From contig NC_089194.1 in NCBI RefSeq assembly GCF_947507565.1, forward strand, positions 806,001 through 870,000: a DNA stretch of 64,000 bases. The letters run 5' to 3'. The translations under genes were made by a program, and so were the position numbers. Within the stretch, counting starts at the first letter, position 1. Every line of letters starts with the position of its first letter. This stretch comes from Oscarella lobularis (taxonomy: Eukaryota; Porifera; Homoscleromorpha; Homosclerophorida; Oscarellidae). Shown piece by piece: positions 59,117 to 64,000 of this stretch. A model generated the notes under the pieces. That model was not told the origin of the DNA. It saw nothing but the letters and a program-made list of their open reading frames with translations, and ran no database searches.

Positions 59117-62100
59117 TCAGCTGAACATTTTTCTCGCTTCACGACTATCAAGTACACAGCGCTGCTCTCGATAGCTTCTAATGAGTTCTCTCCACATGGC
59201 GTTGACCGAAAGCAAATGCTGGTTCCCTAGCAGGCGAAACGAACCTTAATAAACAGACTACTTATAGAGAAGGCTTCGCACCGACAATGATTAGCCCAAA
59301 TTTCGCTCTGGTTATAGCAACGTTAATCTGGTTGTCGTCCACAACGAATCCAAGATTTTCGCGCAACCACGCTTTGCTGGGAAAGGGAAGTATGCGCGAC
59401 TTGGGCATAGAGCGCACGGTTGACAGGATAACGAAATCTGCTTCCCCTCCTGCATATGCAACTAATCACGTGGTACAATCAACTTTCGAGACGCTCACCT
59501 TGAGTTTCCGCTACTGACCCTATTTTAAGTTCGCTGAAACAATTTGGTTTTCTGACCGCTTTCAATCGTTCAACTATAGCATCACGCTGAGCTGTGTAAG
59601 GCGTGATAACTCGTACGCTATGCTGACAAAGACGTTGCTTTATTGCCTGCAGAGCTTTAATAACTTGTACCTAGAATAGAGTGCGCATTAGGAAAGAATA
59701 TGGAGAATTCAAGTGCTTACTATCATTTCTACTTCTTTGGCATTTGACTTGGATTCGTCGCCTCCCTTGCCCTTCTCAGCTACCGGCGTCACTTTCTCCT
59801 CGCCATCGATGTGAATAAAACACTTGGGCTGCTGATGCTGACGCGGCCTCTGCAACCGCTTCCAGTACTCGGGCCACACGTAAAGTTGCCCGGGATCTTC
59901 TCGTCGTTCCACTTCTGAAGCCGTCTTGAGCATTTTCTCGTAAAAATGCATCGACGGAAAGGCGCATATGTCTTTGTGCTAAAACACATATCTTACTTAT
60001 CATGCAATTGATTCTATTCTAAAACTGACCATTCGGTATTGCGTGGTTAGCATGACCGCTCTGCTCGACTCCTTCACTCTAGGACTTACGAAAAGCCTTT
60101 CGAACATCGATATACTCAACACTTCGGCGACGTCATTGTTCTGAACGACGGGCCGAAGTTGCTTGTGATCGCCTATGAGGACAATTCGTTTCGTCGTTCC
60201 ATTGATCGCCACCAAAGTCTCCGGCTCGCTGCACTGTCCGGCTTCGTCAACAATGCAGTGAGACTTTTCAATGTCGTGAAATTTTCTGCTCGCCGCTTGA
60301 ATGCACGTGCAAAGAATGATGTCCGCTCTTTCGACTTCAGGACGCTCGGCCGAACGGATGAGATTCCTATAGTCGGTGACTTCGCGCTTGGACGGTGCCT
60401 TGTCTTCGCCATTCGACTCAAACCTTTGTCGGAAATCATTCTCTTTCTTGCGGATTTTAAGGGCTTGCTGTTTTTTCGCCTCGTCCGCTTGCCTCACATC
60501 TCGGATCATTCGATGCAAGGAGATGTCGTGCAAGTCGTCGTTTTCTTTCGATTGAGCGTCGGGCAATCCGGAAGGCTTGTATCGATTGAATATCCACGGC
60601 CCGTCGCAAGCGGCTTGAGCGATGCTCTCGCTGTAGACACGAAGCACCGTCACCTGGTCATCCCCGTGACTCTGATTGGCCACTAAACGTTTAAGCTTTC
60701 CTACAAAATTACCGAAGTAGAAGCAATTGATCTGACGTATGCATGCACGACCACCGACTTGCAATTAAATCGACCGCTTCGTTTGAAGGCGCACAGACAA
60801 AAAGCTTGGGACGTTTCGTCTTGCTGACGTCACGCGTTTTCCTTATTTCCATTGCAAAAAGCCACGCTATATGAACTCCGGTAACGGTTTTGCCGGTTCC
60901 TTTCAATTGAAAAAAAAGATATGAGCTTGAGCTATACTGTACGTCTGAAACTCTGAATTTACCAACCTGGGGGACCTTGAATGAGGGTTACATTCTGCTC
61001 TAAAGCAAGATTCACAGCACTATATTGACTATCATTCAACACTGCCTCTTTTCCGTTCACGTCAGTAAGAGTCGTATCTCGAAGATCTCCCACTAGAACA
61101 AAAATAATGTATGTAAGTATTATACGAACTGAATAATAAAAACCTTTGCTATTACGTTTAGTAGCAGAGTCTTTTTTCAATTTTTCAAGATCTCCAAAAG
61201 CCATTTCCCTCGCTAAAATATTGTTCTCGTCGTCGTCGTCTTCTAACAGGCGCTCCAAATTTTGCCTCATTCTCCTGCCCAAAAAACGCGAATTAGAGCT
61301 AAAAACGCATGCATACGAGAATTTATTTATACCTGAATGGGAGACTGCAGTGAATTGTTTGCGCCATACAGAGCGTTTCTTCTTCAAGTAGGAGCTGACA
61401 CAGCTGATGCTTTTGAACGTCAGTTACAGTCGAGCCGAAACAGGGGCGAAACTTAATTTTAACCAAGTCTTTGTCTTCCCCAAAGTCGTCGCCTTCGATT
61501 TCTTTCCTCCTTTTAAGTTCTTGACTGTAACGTTCCTTGGAATCGACAATGGTGCAATGAAGAACGAAATGGTACTTATTTTGATTTGATTCCAATTTCC
61601 AGGCGTCGGACAGACTGCCCTGTTTCGGCGGCCTTTCTTTTCCCATTGGCAGATTAAAGTATCGCAGACACACGTAGTCCCCTCGAGAAAATGCAATCTT
61701 ATTTTCTTCGGCGAATTTCAAATTCATTATGGTTTTTCCTGAGAGCGACCCTGCATCCCAGACGACTGCCATTTCACGTATCAAAGTAGGCGAAGCGATT
61801 GGCGACGACTTGACGCTTGCAGTCGCTCCTTCAATTTGAACAAGAGACGACCAATACTCATAATACCTCCAAAAATCCGAAAAAGTCCGCCGACGGGCCA
61901 AAGAGCTGCGCGACAACGGCGGGCCAAAGCAAAGACCCGGCCGTTCGTTGTGATCCAAACATATGCTCAAACCGTCGGAAAAGTTAACGAGTTGGATATA
62001 AGGTCGAATGACACCGCGTTGCATTCGACTCGAAATTTGTACAGAAAGTAGATCAAACAGGGCGATCGTTTTTCTTATAGAAGCGCCCTGTTTTTGCTTT

Positions 62101-64000
62101 AAGGCAACGATGTCGCCAGGCCTCTCGATCTGCTCTGTCTCACTTAGACCGCTTCGGGGATCGGTTTCGATCGCCGCTATGAGTCGATTGATTGTGCTCT
62201 CCGAATCACCGCGAATGCACGAGTCGGTAAAATCGCGCCACAGTCTCGTCTGGATTAAACCAAATTCGCACTCGGGAACAGGCGGGTTCACTCGCACCTC
62301 ACGCCGTTCCCGAGTCGGAAGATTTAATAGATCGACGTTCCACTTAATTGATACGGAACGGAAATCGTCGGCCGGCGTCGCCGACGACGCCGTCAGCGAC
62401 ATCAGTTTTATCGAGAAATTTTTCGCCGGCATTGAAGGGCAATCTGGCACAAAGAGACCGATACTATTACCCGTAATTTCTTCAACAACAGCAATTGTTA
62501 CGACGGGATACGTCTGCACTTCGTCAGCGAATTCCAATAGAGACAAATCGCGTTGAAATTGAATCGCCGCTCGACGACGAAAGTTGGCGTTGATGCATAT
62601 TCTCGCGATATCGCGCGGTTTGTAGTCGACCAATTTAAGCTCTTGTTCGTCGGCCGAATTTTCTATGACGTACTTCTTTAATAACCTTTGCATGACGAGA
62701 TCGACGTAACGACGAATAGGCGACGTGAAGTGCGTGTACGGACGTTGGAAATCGTAGTTATGCGTGGGAAAACCTTCGTCCGTTTCGTCGCACGTGTAAA
62801 CGGAGCGCTGTCGACTGCGGAAGTAGTGCGACTGACAGACGGCAAGCTGGGGAACAAAATCGTCGCAGCAGGCCAGACGAATTCGATCGTCTAACGATTT
62901 TGCTGATCGAATTCGGTACCAGAGCGCTTTGGAAATGCGTAAGGTGGTTTGACGCTCGAGGGACACTTTCAGAGTTTCGGCTTCTTGACCGTAGGCGACA
63001 AGTCGTTGAGACGCGTTTACGAGCGGACCGCACGTCGATAGCCACGAACTGACTTTTTCTGGACGAGGAGATCTCTGACTGTAGAGAATCGTCAGGTGAC
63101 GACGTTCATCCAAGAGACGACGCGCCACTTCGCTGTTCATTAGAATCATAAACTCCTCGACCAGTTCGTGAGCTTCGGCTTCAAAGAAGCGATCCGATTC
63201 GCGGAAGAAACGCCTGGAAGCGAGACGACGTTCACGCAATAGACCGGCGATTTGACTTAGAAGGACGACATCGTTAAAGATCCTTTGTCTCGACTCAAGT
63301 CGACAATTGATCTTTGGTTTCTCGCCGCATATGATGGCTTGAGCTTGAGCGTAAGAGAGCTGGCAACACGATTTGATCTCAACTTCTTCGAACGTCGTCT
63401 CAAAGTCCTCAATCAGTTTTAAATTTTCGTCGAAACAGAAATGTCCGGCTATCACTCGTCGGCGTCGAAAGGGCAGAAGACTGCAGCGATTGGAGCTAAG
63501 TTCTCTAGGTAGCATCGACTGCTGAACGCTGCCTTGGCTGTCATAGACGCTCGTTCCGCGCTGCTCCGCCTGCTTGTTCTCATCGCTCCGAAATGCGACG
63601 TGATGAGCGACGTCCGCTATGTAGACGCCTACCTTAAACGCGCAATCATTGCAATTGCGTTCGACGTTCAAGGCGTCGTCTAAATCGCGCGAATGCTCGG
63701 GATCTATCGTGAACGCGTTCGTTACGACGTCATCGTCATCGGCTTCGTCTTCATCCTGTGCGCAAGTCGATACAAAGGATTTCACGGTGTTTTCGGAATC
63801 TCCGTCGACCTCGTACTGTATTTCAAGAAGACGGCGACCGGTCTCTAACGTCGTCGCAGCTTCGATGCATTCCACGGCTATTCCGAGCGGATAGGGAAAC
63901 TCGGGACGCCAACTCAGATACTGCACGACGAATAGCTTTCCCTCGACGTCGCACAGTGGAACGCTCTCCTCGTCGACGATCCTTCGTCCTTTTACGGAAA
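59117..64000 (-). CDS. HELZ2-like protein: RNB exonuclease + UPF1-like helicase (5' end outside window)
   Basis: Open from the window edge. A long exon (to about 61335) encodes a cold-shock-like start and an RNB exonuclease domain: FTIDPEHSRDLDDALNVE has the metal-binding aspartates, and YTHFTSPIRRYVDLVMQRLL the conserved C-terminal motif. Smaller exons give an SF1 helicase: LIQGPPG|GTGKTVTG (motif I, split by an intron), FVCAPSNEAVDLIA, SHCIVDEAGQCSEPETLV (motif II), RIVLIGDHKQLRPVV (III), TTQYRM (IV), RVITPYTAQRDAI, and GFVVDDNQINVAITRAKFG (V/VI). The last exon ends at TGA 59119-59117. The RNB-then-helicase order is characteristic of HELZ2, an interferon-induced nuclear co-regulator in vertebrates. 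Zinc fingers or a second helicase could lie upstream of the window. Both enzymatic centres look intact, so RNA degradation coupled to unwinding is plausible. Confidence 0.82.

Noticed and set aside
60159-60686. 175-codon plus-strand open frame
   Set aside because: It lies antisense to helicase motifs of the HELZ2-like gene and has no domain; a codon-bias shadow.
62008-62556. 182-codon plus-strand open frame
   Set aside because: Antisense to the RNB exon; the RNB reading has clear catalytic motifs, this one none.

Overview
This is nuclear DNA of an animal-like eukaryote, not a bacterium. Genes are broken into many small exons by introns that are mostly about 45-70 bp with GT..AG ends. They encode animal families: an ionotropic glutamate receptor, an Ig/discoidin membrane receptor, an LDLa/IgGFc-binding secreted protein, ROC-COR proteins with Death domains, a ZYG11-like protein, and ZNFX1- and HELZ2-like helicases. 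Compact introns plus this family mix suggest an early-branching metazoan such as a sponge (possibly a homoscleromorph). That is inference; no search was run. Two runs of exactly 200 N (26657-26856, 51095-51294) look like scaffolding gaps.

Layout. 1-980 (-): 3' part of a secreted LDLa/IgGFc-binding protein. 1753-3392: a fold-back transposon with ~640-bp inverted arms. 3.8-10.5 kb (+): two tandem ankyrin/coiled-coil/protein-kinase genes, the second carrying a pogo-like MITE in its first visible intron. 11.0-14.9 kb: a small host gene split by a 3.5-kb DNA transposon that encodes a SWIM/YqaJ/PHD protein and a THAP-DDE transposase. 15.3-20.5 kb (+): a ZNFX1-like helicase followed by PARP catalytic exons. 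20.7-22.1 kb (+): a DNA alkylation repair (AlkD/HEAT) gene. 22.7-25.7 kb (-): a membrane-anchored STAND NTPase with helical repeats. 28.4-29.1 kb (+): a second PARP copy. 30.2-33.4 kb (+): an ionotropic glutamate receptor. 35.3-39.4 kb (-): an ankyrin/ROC/COR/Death gene carrying lesions. 39.7-41.1 kb (-): a SET-domain fragment and a COR pseudogene fragment. 41.7-44.7 kb (-): an Ig/discoidin receptor. 46.2-47.3 kb (-): a STAND pseudogene. 47.9-51.1 kb (-): a second ROC/COR/Death gene. 51.8-55.4 kb (-): a third ankyrin kinase. 56.2-58.6 kb (+): an uninterrupted but lesioned ZYG11-like gene. 59.1-64.0 kb (-): a HELZ2-like RNB/helicase gene running off the window.

How it fits together. Most families are present two or three times, with whole and decayed copies intermixed: ankyrin kinase x3, ROC/COR/Death x2 plus a fragment, STAND x1 plus a pseudogene, PARP x2, SF1 RNA-type helicase x2. 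These classes (STAND NTPases, Death-domain ROCO proteins, ankyrin kinases, ZNFX1/HELZ2 helicases, mono-PARPs) are linked in other animals to intracellular sensing and antiviral or inflammatory responses. The best reading is a rapidly duplicating, immunity-like gene cluster. That functional reading is inference. Several single-base lesions could be real decay or assembly errors; the entries say where each one lies.
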